Positions 26,024 through 34,981 of a DNA stretch of 64,000 nucleotides are shown here, piece after piece; positions within the stretch are counted from its first letter, which is position 1; the number at the start of each line of letters is the position of its first letter. The notes under the pieces were generated by a model. It was not told the DNA's origin. It saw only the letters and a program-made list of their open reading frames with translations, and searched no databases. Origin of the DNA: SZUA-545 sp050297855 (GTDB taxonomy: Bacteria; Campylobacterota; Campylobacteria; Campylobacterales; SZUA-545); the NCBI GenBank assembly GCA_050297855.1, contig JBNKTC010000010.1, forward strand, positions 434,001-498,000. Direction: 5' to 3'. The position numbers were made by a program, and so were the translations under genes.

Positions 26024-28420
26024 ATGAGCCTCCGCCTTAGCCCCGATCAGCTCTACCACGCCTGCGACCCGTCGCAGCTCCCCTTCAAGACGACGGCCGA
26101 GCTCGAGCCCCTCGACCGCATCATCGGTCAGAAACGCGCCCTCGACGCCGTCACTTTCGGCAGCGAAATCCGTCAGGACGGCTACAATCTTTACGCCATG
26201 GGCCCCTCGGGCAGCGGCAAACACTCGGTCATCTCCGAACTGCTGGAGCAGAAGGCTTCCGAAGAAGAAGCGCCGAGCGACTGGGTCTACGTCAACAACT
26301 TCAAAGACAGCCGCAAACCCATCGCCATCGAATTCCCCTCCGGTGAAGCCCGCCCCTTCAAGGAGGAGATCGACGAACTGCTGGAACTGCTCCGCACCGT
26401 TCTTCCCACGCTCTTCGAAAGCAACGAATACCGCAATGAGCGGGACGCCATCAACCGCCGTTTCATTGATGCTCAGTCTGCCATCTTCACCCATCTGCAG
26501 GATGAAGCCGAACGCCATGAAGTTTCCATGGATACCACCTCCCAGACCCGGGTCACCTTCACTCCGATGAAAGACGGCGAGGCCCTCGAACGCGACGCCT
26601 TCGAGAAACTCCCTGAGTCGGAACGGACCGCCATTCAGAAGCGCCTCAGCGCCTTTGAACAGATCGTCAAGGAGGGGCTGCAGGAGGTAAGCCGCCTCAA
26701 CAAGGAGCAGCAGCAGGCCTTCAAGGATTTCGATAAGAAGGTCACAACCCAGGCAGTCGATACGGTCATGGAGGATCTCCGCCGCAAATATTCCGACCGG
26801 GAGAAGGTGGTCGACTATCTGCTTGCCTTCGAGGAGGATGTGATCGCCCATGTCCGGGATTTTATCGTCAAAGAGGGCGAGGAGGGGATGTTCCCCTTTA
26901 TGCAGGGGGCTCCCTCTTTTAAACGGTACGGGGTGAACGTCTTTATCGGGAACGGGGTCGAGGGGTTCGCCCCGGTCGTCTACGAAGACAACCCGACCCA
27001 CCAGAACCTGATCGGTCGGATCGAGCATCTTTCCCAGATGGGGACCCTCGTCACCGATTTCACCATGATCAAGCCCGGCGCGCTGCACCGGGCCAACGGC
27101 GGCTACCTCCTCATCGACGCCCGCAAGCTGCTGATGCAGCCCTTCTCCTGGGAGGAGCTCAAGCGCACCCTGCGTTCCAAGGAGGTGCGTGTCGAATCCC
27201 TCGCCCAGCAGTACGCCTTTGTCAGTACCGTATCGCTGGAGCCCGAACCCATTCCCATCAACCTCAAAGTGATCCTGATCGGGGAGCGGATCTTCTACTA
27301 CCTGCTGCATCGTCACGACCCCGAGTTTGCGGAGCTGTTCAAAGTGAGCGCCGATTTCGAGGACGACATGCCCCGTAACGACACATCGACGGCACTCTAC
27401 GCCCGGATGATCGGCACCGTTGCCCGCAACGACGCCCTGCTTCCGCTTTCCGCCGACGCGGTGGCCCGGGTGATCGAACACGCCTCGCGGCAGGCGGAGC
27501 ACGTCGAGAAGATGACGACGCATATCCGTACTGTCGCCGACCTGCTCAAAGAGGCGGACTACTGGGCGGAGAAAGCGGGAAGCGAACAGATCGGACGCAG
27601 GGATATCGAGAGCGCGCTCAAAGCGCAGCGCGAACGCTCCGCACGGATTCAGGAGCGCCTCTACGAGCAGATTTCCGAAGGGACGATGATGATCGGCGTC
27701 ACCGGGGAGGCCGTGGGACGGATCAACGCCCTGAGCTACCTTAGCATCGGGGAGAGCCGCTTCGGCGTTCCGACGCGCATCACCGCCACCACCCGCATCG
27801 GAAAAGGGGAGATCGTCGATATCCAGCGCAAAGTGGAGCTCGGCGGGCCCATCCACTCCAAGGGGGTGATGATCCTCGGCGGTTACCTCAGCAGCCGCTA
27901 CGCCAAAGAATCCCCCCTGAGCCTTGCTGCCTCGCTGGTCTTCGAACAGACCTACGGCACGGTCGAAGGCGACAGCGCCTCATCCACCGAACTCTACGCC
28001 CTGCTCTCCTCGCTGAGCGGACTGCCTATCCGGCAAAATTTCGCCGTCACCGGTTCGGTCAACCAAAATGGTGAGGTGCAGCCCATCGGCGGCGTCAACG
28101 AAAAGATCGAGGGGTTCTTCGACGTCTGTCAACAGCTCGACCCCGAAGGGGTCCACGGCGTCCTCATCCCCCGTACCAACGTCAAACACCTGATGCTCAA
28201 ACCAGAGGTGGTCGAAGCGGTACGTTCAGGGAGCTTCGAAATTCATGCCGTTTCGACCATCGACGAAGGGATCGCCGTGCTGACCGGTACAGAAGCCGGA
28301 GCGGCAGACGCAGAAGGTAACTACCCGGAAGATTCCGTCAACGGACGGGTCGTGGCACAGCTTGAACGTTTTACACACAATATACTGGCATGGCGCAAAG
28401 AGGGGGATGGGGAAGCGTAA
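26024..28420 (+). CDS. Lon-like ATP-dependent serine protease (AAA_32 + Lon C-terminal domain)
   Basis: The 798-residue protein has Walker A GPSGSGK near residue 60, a long helical insertion (about 150-290), the remaining AAA region and a Lon protease domain at the C-terminus. The catalytic pair is visible: Ser651 in GDSASS and Lys694 in NEKIEG, 43 residues apart, the same spacing as in E. coli Lon (Ser679/Lys722). There is no classic Lon N-terminal substrate domain, so it belongs to the LonB/YcbZ-like group, not LonA. It should degrade misfolded or regulatory proteins in the cytoplasm. It is convergent with the YfiR-like gene. Confidence 0.92.
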   Translation: MSLRLSPDQLYHACDPSQLPFKTTAELEPLDRIIGQKRALDAVTFGSEIRQDGYNLYAMGPSGSGKHSVISELLEQKASEEEAPSDWVYVNNFKDSRKPIAIEFPSGEARPFKEEIDELLELLRTVLPTLFESNEYRNERDAINRRFIDAQSAIFTHLQDEAERHEVSMDTTSQTRVTFTPMKDGEALERDAFEKLPESERTAIQKRLSAFEQIVKEGLQEVSRLNKEQQQAFKDFDKKVTTQAVDTVMEDLRRKYSDREKVVDYLLAFEEDVIAHVRDFIVKEGEEGMFPFMQGAPSFKRYGVNVFIGNGVEGFAPVVYEDNPTHQNLIGRIEHLSQMGTLVTDFTMIKPGALHRANGGYLLIDARKLLMQPFSWEELKRTLRSKEVRVESLAQQYAFVSTVSLEPEPIPINLKVILIGERIFYYLLHRHDPEFAELFKVSADFEDDMPRNDTSTALYARMIGTVARNDALLPLSADAVARVIEHASRQAEHVEKMTTHIRTVADLLKEADYWAEKAGSEQIGRRDIESALKAQRERSARIQERLYEQISEGTMMIGVTGEAVGRINALSYLSIGESRFGVPTRITATTRIGKGEIVDIQRKVELGGPIHSKGVMILGGYLSSRYAKESPLSLAASLVFEQTYGTVEGDSASSTELYALLSSLSGLPIRQNFAVTGSVNQNGEVQPIGGVNEKIEGFFDVCQQLDPEGVHGVLIPRTNVKHLMLKPEVVEAVRSGSFEIHAVSTIDEGIAVLTGTEAGAADAEGNYPEDSVNGRVVAQLERFTHNILAWRKEGDGEA

Positions 28421-28458
28421 GGGATGGTGATCGACCCTGCTCTGTTTGGGAAGCGGGT

Positions 28459-28995
28459 CTACTCCTGGGTAAACCGAACGATTCGGTAGAGAGCGTCTGC
28501 AAAGTCGACGTTGTGGGACTGCAGGCTTCCTTTGCTCAGATAGAGAACCGTCGATTTCTCCACCATCAATGAGAGCAGCACCCCGTGCTGCAGGTTGGCG
28601 ATATCGTAAGCGAACGTCATAAAGCCCAGATCTTTGGCCAACCGGGTGGCTTTTTCGATTCCTGCTTCCGAGTTAAGCAGATAGATCGCCGTGGTTCGGA
28701 CCTTCGGACCCAACTCGGAAAAGCGCAGTACATTGACCGTGAACGTGTAGCCGTTGAGACGGTTTTGGTATTTTGTATTCATCGCATCGCGCAGCGCTTC
28801 CGCCAGATGGTAATCGCTCTCCTCGCAAACGATGGTATAAACAATCGTACCGTTGACAAGCTTCTCATCAAGTTTTTTATCCAGCAGCAGGATCTTCGGG
28901 AAGATACTGCTTTGCGCTTTGACCACCAGATCATTGTAGCTGTACCCGAAGAGGGTCGAGGTCAGAAGCGAAAGGATAAAAAGAAGCTTTCTCAT
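28459..28995 (-). CDS. YfiR-like (DUF4154-type) periplasmic protein
   Basis: The protein has 178 residues from the ATG at 28995, one base after the stop of the TonB receptor gene. It starts with a signal peptide (MRKLLFILSLLTSTLFGYS). The mature part fits the YfiR pattern only loosely: a central FTVNVLRFSEL, then TAIYLLNS, and a late GVLLSLMVEKSTVLYL before the final helix. YfiR proteins are periplasmic and restrain a CHASE8-GGDEF partner. The assignment leans on context: the TonB receptor/YfiR/GGDEF arrangement recurs in other bacteria, and a GGDEF/EAL gene lies 4 kb away. Confidence 0.5.
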   Translation of the reverse strand: MRKLLFILSLLTSTLFGYSYNDLVVKAQSSIFPKILLLDKKLDEKLVNGTIVYTIVCEESDYHLAEALRDAMNTKYQNRLNGYTFTVNVLRFSELGPKVRTTAIYLLNSEAGIEKATRLAKDLGFMTFAYDIANLQHGVLLSLMVEKSTVLYLSKGSLQSHNVDFADALYRIVRFTQE

Positions 28996-28996
28996 C

Positions 28997-31120
28997 TTAG
29001 AACTCCATCCCGAAAGTGACCATATAATTCGGCCCTTCCTGACGGTAGTCTTCGGCATAATAGAACTCCGCAGGATAGCGAATGTCGGCATCGGTAATGT
29101 TTTTGCCGGTGAGGGTCAGATTGTAACTGCGGCCCGGAGGTGCGTAACGGAGGGTGGCATCCACTTTGGTATAGGCGTCCACAAAGTCTCTGCTGTCGGA
29201 AGGCAGGCGTTTTTTAGATCCCACGTATCGGACGATGCCGCTGACGGAGAAGGAAGCGTTGAGGTTGTAGAGGTAGTACCCTTTGGCCATATGTTTGGCG
29301 ACGTTGGCCAGGGGTGCGCCATCGGTATCTTCCCCGTCGACATAGGAGTAACTGAGGTAGAGCTGGTCCGAAGGCGTCAGATTGCCCTTGAACTCCAGCT
29401 CCGTACCGTAGATGTCTGTGCCGTTGCCATTGAAAAAGGTGGGTTCGGAGGGGCTTGAAGCTTCGTAGTAGATCTGGTCCCGATTCTCCAGACGGAAGAT
29501 ATTGGCCTGCAGGTAGCTGTCCACCGAGAAGTTCCTGATATAGGAGGCTTCATAGGCGGTAACACGTTCGGGATCGAGATCCGGGTTCCCCCACCGCGAC
29601 GCATTGTACATGGTAAATATCTCTTGCCAGGAGGGGTTGCGGTGCGAACGGCTGTAGATAACCTTGAAGATGTTGGACCGGTCGGGTTGATAGACCAGAG
29701 AGAAGCGGGGGTCCGCCATGGGGTCCGTGTAGGTCGTCTTCTCCCAGCTGACGCCGTAGATGAAACTCAGAGCATCGCTGGCGTAAAACTCGTCCTGCAA
29801 AGAGATGACGTTGGTCTCCCGGGCAGCGTCTTTGTCAAAAAACGGCAGGTCGTCGGAGTAATCGGTCAGACCGGTACCTGTCCCCCAATCGGTAATTTTG
29901 GTAGCGGTATCGTACGTCTCCTCTTTCAGGTAACGGTGTCCCAAGGTAATCGTATGATCGCTCCAGCCGGTGTAGCGAAGGAACTCCGAGGTGTACTGCG
30001 AACGCTGTTTGGCATAGTGTCGGCCACTGGCATCGTAGAATGTTACTCCGTCCGTAATGTCGAATGCCGGATCACCCGTCATATACTGATAGTAGTTGAA
30101 AAAACTGAACCCGTCGGGTCCCAGACGCGCTTCATGTCCCCAGCTGTCGTTTTTAATCCCGGCTTTAAGGTTGACGGCAAAGTCGCCGACGCTCCGGTCA
30201 TACCCGAGTTCGAGATACTGGCTCGGCAGATCCTGGTGGTCGTCATGGTCGGGCAGAAACCAGTTGATGCCGTAAGCACTGCCGTGGGTATAGGCGTTGT
30301 TGCGCGCTTTAAGGTAGAAAGCCTTGTAGTCGAGGGTGATACCGAGGTTCCAGTTTTTGACCCAGACCGGCGCGTCCCCCTTGCGCGAGAGCGCCCGGTT
30401 GTCATAGAAGGGGTCGAAACTCATACTCCCCTGGGAGTAACCGTCCTGCCCCGCGTAAAGCTGCCGGTCGTCCTGCTGATAGTAGAAGTCCGTCACGACC
30501 CTCAAGTCCTCAATCTGGAAGCTTTTGACAAAGCCGCCCATCACGTAGTCGTAGGAGCCGCCTTTGAAGACGACTTTGTCACTGGACTCGAACTCCTCGA
30601 ACGCTTCGGCGTAGGTGATGACGTGGATCGAACCGGCGTAAGCATTGACCCCGTCGGTTTTGCTTCCCGGCCCCCGGGTAATCTCGATGCGCTTGATCAT
30701 CTCGATGGGCATTTTGAGGTACTGGGTGTAGGAGTCGAAGAAGACTTCGTTGACCAGCGTTCCGTCGATGAAGAGCTTAGTCTGCCCGTAAGCCTGGGGG
30801 TTGGAGCCGCGGAAGATCATGGTCCGGTTGTTGAAGTTGTCGGTGGTGATGTCGACGCCCGGGGCAAGCGTCAGCGCCTCTTCGAGATCTTTGATCCCGA
30901 GCTTCTCCATATCTTTGCCTTCGAACACCGTGATGATGTAGGGCTGGTAGCGTTCATTGTTTTTGGTCAAGGTCGCGACGGTTTCGTAGTGGTCCATGGC
31001 GTTGGAGATGCTGTTGAGGATTTCGTTTTCATCTGCATGAAGCAGTGTCACAGAAAATGCCGAAACCAGTACAACGCCGAAATAGCGACGATTAAAGCCC
31101 CTTTCGAACAGACGCATCAT
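28997..31120 (-). CDS. TonB-dependent outer-membrane receptor
   Basis: The 707-residue protein has a signal peptide (to about residue 29), a plug domain (about 55-165, with LEEALTLAPGV, FRGSNPQAYGQTKLFIDG and RIEITRGPGS) and a 22-strand-type beta-barrel ending in an aromatic residue (VTFGMEF). It should import an iron chelate, vitamin or other scarce ligand using TonB energy. It also lies directly upstream of the YfiR-like gene, so it may serve signalling. A possible Fur box and a TTGACT-18-TAGAAT promoter lie upstream on the same strand. The ligand is unknown. Confidence 0.93.
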   Translation of the reverse strand: MMRLFERGFNRRYFGVVLVSAFSVTLLHADENEILNSISNAMDHYETVATLTKNNERYQPYIITVFEGKDMEKLGIKDLEEALTLAPGVDITTDNFNNRTMIFRGSNPQAYGQTKLFIDGTLVNEVFFDSYTQYLKMPIEMIKRIEITRGPGSKTDGVNAYAGSIHVITYAEAFEEFESSDKVVFKGGSYDYVMGGFVKSFQIEDLRVVTDFYYQQDDRQLYAGQDGYSQGSMSFDPFYDNRALSRKGDAPVWVKNWNLGITLDYKAFYLKARNNAYTHGSAYGINWFLPDHDDHQDLPSQYLELGYDRSVGDFAVNLKAGIKNDSWGHEARLGPDGFSFFNYYQYMTGDPAFDITDGVTFYDASGRHYAKQRSQYTSEFLRYTGWSDHTITLGHRYLKEETYDTATKITDWGTGTGLTDYSDDLPFFDKDAARETNVISLQDEFYASDALSFIYGVSWEKTTYTDPMADPRFSLVYQPDRSNIFKVIYSRSHRNPSWQEIFTMYNASRWGNPDLDPERVTAYEASYIRNFSVDSYLQANIFRLENRDQIYYEASSPSEPTFFNGNGTDIYGTELEFKGNLTPSDQLYLSYSYVDGEDTDGAPLANVAKHMAKGYYLYNLNASFSVSGIVRYVGSKKRLPSDSRDFVDAYTKVDATLRYAPPGRSYNLTLTGKNITDADIRYPAEFYYAEDYRQEGPNYMVTFGMEF

Positions 31121-31184
31121 TCGGACCTCTTTCTGCTATTCATATGCATACACCCCATTGCAACATCTCCTCGAACGTGATTGC

Positions 31185-31224
31185 ATTCTAGTACAAACTC
31201 ATTATTTAAGTCAAGCCTAAATAA
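31185..31224 (-). promoter_or_regulatory. candidate promoter with Fur-box-like inverted repeat
   Basis: On the minus strand TTGACT (31209-31214) and TAGAAT (31185-31190) are 18 bases apart. TTATTTA (31202-31208) and TAAATAA (31218-31224) form an inverted repeat over the -35, which fits iron repression by Fur, though no Fur gene is in view. Confidence 0.4.
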
Positions 31225-31244
31225 GATTCCAAATTGAATGAACG

Positions 31245-31841
31245 TCATACTTCAGCACTCCTTTCTTTATGCTGTTGTCTTAATATTTGGGGATTGTAGA
31301 GCTCGAGTCCCCGGGTATGGAGAATGGAAGGAAATCTGAAATCGTTCCCGCCATACTTTTGCGCCGGTCCTATAGGCATATAGGGGATTTTGAACATGTT
31401 GACGAGCTTAAGAAAGGAGTGACTCAGCGCACCATAGCTGTACTCGATGCCATACTCTTTGAGCTTCTCATAGGCCAGCGTTTTGACGATAGTACTGATC
31501 AGCGTCTTGGTATCTTTCATATTGCGATACTTCGGGTGGATGAAGATACGGGACATCTCTCCAAGCTTGTCGCGCGGGTAGATTTTCACCTCGTCGGGGA
31601 GATCGAGGCCGTTTTCGGTGGGGTAGCCTACGGGCGAGTGGTGGACCAGACGCATCGAGGCGCAGACATTTCCCTCGGCATCGAGCGCCACAAACTGATC
31701 GCTGTATGCGTCATACTGATCACGTTCGGCGAGCTCGTCATTTGGCGGACCGTATTCTAACTCCTCACAATAAATTTCATATCTAAAACGATGAATCCGG
31801 GCCAGCAACTCCGGATCCGTGACATGAAGAAAAGTAAACAA
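31245..31841 (-). CDS. LuxI/FeeM-type N-acyl transferase (GNAT fold)
   Basis: The 198-residue protein starts at TTG, 8 bases after AAGGAG. The spacing of conserved residues matches autoinducer synthases and N-acyl amino acid synthases: R18 and the aromatic YEIY, D41 and D44 (ERDQYD), R64 (SMRLV), and E95/R98 in GEMSRIFIHP. Relatives include the FeeM and PEP-CTERM/exosortase-associated acyltransferases, which join an acyl chain from acyl-ACP to an amino acid. No exosortase genes are seen. It sits 37 bases downstream of a carboxyl/O-methyltransferase, so the two probably act on the same product. No LuxR is adjacent. Confidence 0.72.
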   Translation of the reverse strand: MFTFLHVTDPELLARIHRFRYEIYCEELEYGPPNDELAERDQYDAYSDQFVALDAEGNVCASMRLVHHSPVGYPTENGLDLPDEVKIYPRDKLGEMSRIFIHPKYRNMKDTKTLISTIVKTLAYEKLKEYGIEYSYGALSHSFLKLVNMFKIPYMPIGPAQKYGGNDFRFPSILHTRGLELYNPQILRQQHKERSAEV

Positions 31842-31878
31842 CGGGAAGCTCCTTAAATGAAATACTCAATTGTATGAA

Positions 31879-32760
31879 TCATATGACAACGGCTTTGACG
31901 AGATATTCTCCCGCAAGTAGTTTGCCCTCGTACTCCCTGCCAAAATATCTCCTACGATAATCTTCGCCGCTTACGACCTCATGGAGCTCATAATTCCGGC
32001 GCTGAAGAAAATCGGGCAGTGCAGACTCTTTGAGGTACCAATTGTACTGTTCGCCTTTTACTCTGAGATACAGACGCAGTAAAGGCCGGATCGTGTTCTT
32101 GGCATTATCATGAGGTTCAAGACAACTGAAGACAAACAGGCTTCCCGGTCCCGTGAGACTCCGCAGCGAATCGAAGACGGCGACCACATCGGCTTCAGAC
32201 AGGTACATCAGTACCCCTTCGCTGATGTAGAGCGTCTTTCGGGCGGGGTCGAACCCGTCGTACGATCCCAGAGCCGACTCCAGGCGCTCGCGGCTCAAGT
32301 CGGCGGCGAGAAGATGCAGGTTCGGCACCGTATCGGCGGAGAGGGCCGACTGTTTTTCGGTACTTGTAGCGGGGTGATCGATCTCGATAAAGTTTACCGA
32401 AGGCATCCGACGGCTCAGGCGCCACGCCAGGGTGTCGAAGCCCGCCCCGATGTTGACGATCTGCGTGACTCCGCCATCAATGGCGTCGCGCACCTGGTCT
32501 TCGATGTACTTCTTCCGTAGCACGTAGTTGAGCGTGATCCCCGGAAGCAGCAGCCACTCCATCAGGGGGAGGATGTGACGTTTCACAGGGCTGCGCAGCT
32601 GCGCGAGGCGCTGCCTTCCCTCGGGAGAGGCGGCGAGCAGGGTTTCGCATGCGGTGACGACCTCGTCATCGACCAGAAATGCAAGTCGGGGATTTTGCGC
32701 GGTATGCAAAATGCCGTGCAGTACGGTATAGGCGGTGGTGCTGGCTGAATTTTCTTTCAT
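31879..32760 (-). CDS. SAM-dependent methyltransferase, leucine-carboxyl-methyltransferase (LCM) family
   Basis: The 293-residue protein has motif I NIGAGFDTLAWRL at about 103-115 and FIEIDHPATSTEK just after, the LCM/PPM signature. The family includes carboxyl methyltransferases and polyketide O-methyltransferases, all using SAM. It is followed, 37 bases downstream, by a LuxI/FeeM-type acyltransferase. One inference is that the pair makes a methyl ester of an N-acyl amino acid. The ATG at 32760 has no ribosome binding site, but an 11-codon ORF with a good one ends on it (ATGA overlap), suggesting coupled translation. Confidence 0.78.
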   Translation of the reverse strand: MKENSASTTAYTVLHGILHTAQNPRLAFLVDDEVVTACETLLAASPEGRQRLAQLRSPVKRHILPLMEWLLLPGITLNYVLRKKYIEDQVRDAIDGGVTQIVNIGAGFDTLAWRLSRRMPSVNFIEIDHPATSTEKQSALSADTVPNLHLLAADLSRERLESALGSYDGFDPARKTLYISEGVLMYLSEADVVAVFDSLRSLTGPGSLFVFSCLEPHDNAKNTIRPLLRLYLRVKGEQYNWYLKESALPDFLQRRNYELHEVVSGEDYRRRYFGREYEGKLLAGEYLVKAVVI

Positions 32761-32792
32761 GAAGCGGGTTCGGATCCTGAGAATTGATGCAT
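32757..32792 (-). CDS. 11-codon leader mini-ORF coupled to the methyltransferase
   Basis: AAAGGA (32802-32807 on this strand) stands 9 bases before an ATG. The frame encodes MHQFSGSEPAS and stops at a TGA overlapping the methyltransferase ATG by 4 bases. The main gene has no ribosome binding site of its own, so this short ORF probably loads ribosomes for it. There is no run of regulatory codons, so amino-acid attenuation is not evident. Confidence 0.4.
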   Translation of the reverse strand: MHQFSGSEPAS

Positions 32793-32900
32793 CAAGTATC
32801 GTCCTTTGTTAATAAATATTTAGGATTATCTTTTAAAATTAATCATTAAATTACACAGATGAAACAAAATCATATCAGACCCGTTTGTGACCTCTGAGGG

Positions 32901-32920
32901 TTGCACTCAGTTGTGTGCAA
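32901..32920. promoter_or_regulatory. palindromic operator candidate between methyltransferase and GGDEF/EAL genes
   Basis: TTGCAC and GTGCAA are perfect inverted half-sites with 8 bases between. It lies 17 bases upstream of a TATAAT (32938-32943), in the divergent region, and could control either direction. No regulator gene is adjacent. Confidence 0.4.
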
Positions 32921-32937
32921 ATCCGTGAAGAAAATTG

Positions 32938-32943
32938 TATAAT
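32938..32943 (+). promoter_or_regulatory. TATAAT -10 box for the CHASE8-like GGDEF/EAL gene
   Basis: TTGTATAATACC lies 37 bases before the GTG at 32981. Confidence 0.45.
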
Positions 32944-32980
32944 ACCATCATGACCTATAAATTTTCATGGATTATCGCAC

Positions 32981-34933
32981 GTGTCGATAGGTAATATACT
33001 CACCCGATCTCTCGCACGGAAGATCATTGTAACCGCCGCTGCCACAACATTGGTGATGATCGTCATCACTTTCGGTGTCACCAAACAGATCGGAGAAAAA
33101 GCGCTCTACGATACCGAGGTCGAAAAAGCAGAATTCATTGCCGAAACCTATGCCCAACTGCTTTCGGTCAACCTCTATCTTGGGCTCAACGACAACGTAA
33201 CCCAACTTGCCAAACAGCTCTACGACAATCAGAACGTTCTATCCGTAACGGTGATCAGCAACGGCGAAACCATGCTGCGTATTCCCCAAGAGCCCAGAAG
33301 CACGGCCCCGGCCACCATCGATATCAAGAAAACGATCCTCGACCCCAATTCACGGCAGACGCTCGGAGAGCTTCGCCTGCTCTACTCCAGCCACCACTAC
33401 ATCACCGCCTTGCAGGACTACCAGCGCTCCGCCATCATTCCCGCCGGTATTTTGCTGGTCATCTTGCTGATTCTCAGCTTCTACTACCACCGGCTGCTGC
33501 TGCCGCTGCGCATCATCCGGAATATTCTGCGAAACTACAAACCCGAGGGAAACGTCTATTTTCCCTTCGAGAAGCGTCAGGACGAGATCGGGCTGATCTC
33601 GACGGCGTTCAACAACATGCAGGCCCAGGTACAGGAGTACACCAAGCTACAGCACGACATCAACCACAAGCTGGAGCAGAAGGTCGCCGAAAAGACCAAG
33701 GAGATTCACCATCGTCTCTATTTCGACGCGCTGACCAACCTCCCCAACCGCGTCGCCCTGATCGAGTCGCTCGAACTCAGCCGCTCCGGCGCGCTGATCA
33801 TCATCAACATCGATGACTTCAAAGAGGTCAACGACTTTTTCGGGCACACTACCGGGGACCTGCTCCTGATCGAATTCTCCGATGCCCTGGAGGGGCAGAT
33901 GTATCTGCAGAAATATGCCAAGGTCTACCGCCTGCACGGCGACGAATTCGCCATCCACATCAACGCACCCATCGCCGAAGCGGCCCTTTTCGAGTTTTCC
34001 GAAAAGGTGATGCACCGGATCGACGGCATGCAGTTCCTCTGCGATGAGACCGAGGTGAGCATCAGCGCCACAGCGGGTATGACCCTCGAACTCAACGGAG
34101 CGCTTGAAAAAGCGGACATTGCGCTGAAATTTGCCAAAAAACAGGGCAAACAGCAGCTGATCTACGACGAACGCTACTCCATCGAGCAGGAGTATCAAAG
34201 CAACATCATCTGGGTACGAAAGCTCAAACACGCCATCGACCATGGCCAGCTGATCCCCTATTTCCAGCCCATTTTCGACAACCGAACCGGAGCGATCGTC
34301 AGCTACGAGTCCCTCATCCGCTTACGGGAAGAGGACGGCACCATCGTCACACCGGGGCAATTTCTCGGCGTGGTCAAGAAGGCAAAGCTTTCCGATAAAC
34401 TGACCCAGATCGTCATCGAGCAAAGCTGTCTGCGGTTTGCGGGCACCGGGGCCAGCTTCTCGGTCAATCTCTCCGTAGACGACATCAACAACGAGTCGAC
34501 GATCGCCTTTATCAAAGAGCGGGTAGCGTTCCACGGCGTCGCACATCAGATCACTTTCGAGATCCTCGAAACGGAAGGGATCGCCAACTACCAAAACGTA
34601 GCCGATTTCATCGCCCAGGCCCATGCTATGGGAAGCAAGGTGGCCATCGACGACTTCGGTTCGGGCTACTCCAACTTCGAACACATGATCAAACTCCATG
34701 TGGACTACATCAAGATCGACGGGTCGCTCATCCGGAACATCGACCATGACGAGTACTCGCGCATCATCGTCCAGACCATCATCGATTTCGCCAAAAAACT
34801 GAATATCCAGACGGTGGCCGAATTTGTCCACAGCGAAATAGTGTACGAAACCGTCAAGGGGCTGGATATCGACCGCTCGCAGGGCTTCTTCCTGGCCGAG
34901 CCCGGCCCGCTGGAAGCGTCGGACATTCGCTAA
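32981..34933 (+). CDS. membrane CHASE8-like GGDEF(degenerate)-EAL protein
   Basis: The 650-residue protein starts at GTG; no in-frame ATG exists before an upstream stop. Membrane helices at about 15-35 and 148-168 enclose a periplasmic domain of about 110 residues that resembles the YfiN CHASE8 sensor (Q.....A..LLSVNLYLGLN). HAMP and a coiled coil follow. The cyclase motif is HGDEF (319-323), with the first glycine replaced, so cyclase activity is doubtful. The EAL motif reads ESL (443-445), but the other phosphodiesterase residues look present (NLSVDD, FEILET, IDDFGSGYS, YIKIDGS). It is probably a phosphodiesterase or GTP-binding regulator, perhaps controlled by the YfiR-like protein. Confidence 0.88.
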   Translation: MSIGNILTRSLARKIIVTAAATTLVMIVITFGVTKQIGEKALYDTEVEKAEFIAETYAQLLSVNLYLGLNDNVTQLAKQLYDNQNVLSVTVISNGETMLRIPQEPRSTAPATIDIKKTILDPNSRQTLGELRLLYSSHHYITALQDYQRSAIIPAGILLVILLILSFYYHRLLLPLRIIRNILRNYKPEGNVYFPFEKRQDEIGLISTAFNNMQAQVQEYTKLQHDINHKLEQKVAEKTKEIHHRLYFDALTNLPNRVALIESLELSRSGALIIINIDDFKEVNDFFGHTTGDLLLIEFSDALEGQMYLQKYAKVYRLHGDEFAIHINAPIAEAALFEFSEKVMHRIDGMQFLCDETEVSISATAGMTLELNGALEKADIALKFAKKQGKQQLIYDERYSIEQEYQSNIIWVRKLKHAIDHGQLIPYFQPIFDNRTGAIVSYESLIRLREEDGTIVTPGQFLGVVKKAKLSDKLTQIVIEQSCLRFAGTGASFSVNLSVDDINNESTIAFIKERVAFHGVAHQITFEILETEGIANYQNVADFIAQAHAMGSKVAIDDFGSGYSNFEHMIKLHVDYIKIDGSLIRNIDHDEYSRIIVQTIIDFAKKLNIQTVAEFVHSEIVYETVKGLDIDRSQGFFLAEPGPLEASDIR

Positions 34934-34981
34934 GTTATCGGCACGGTTCGCGTTGCGGTGTTACGCCCCCGATCCTCATCG

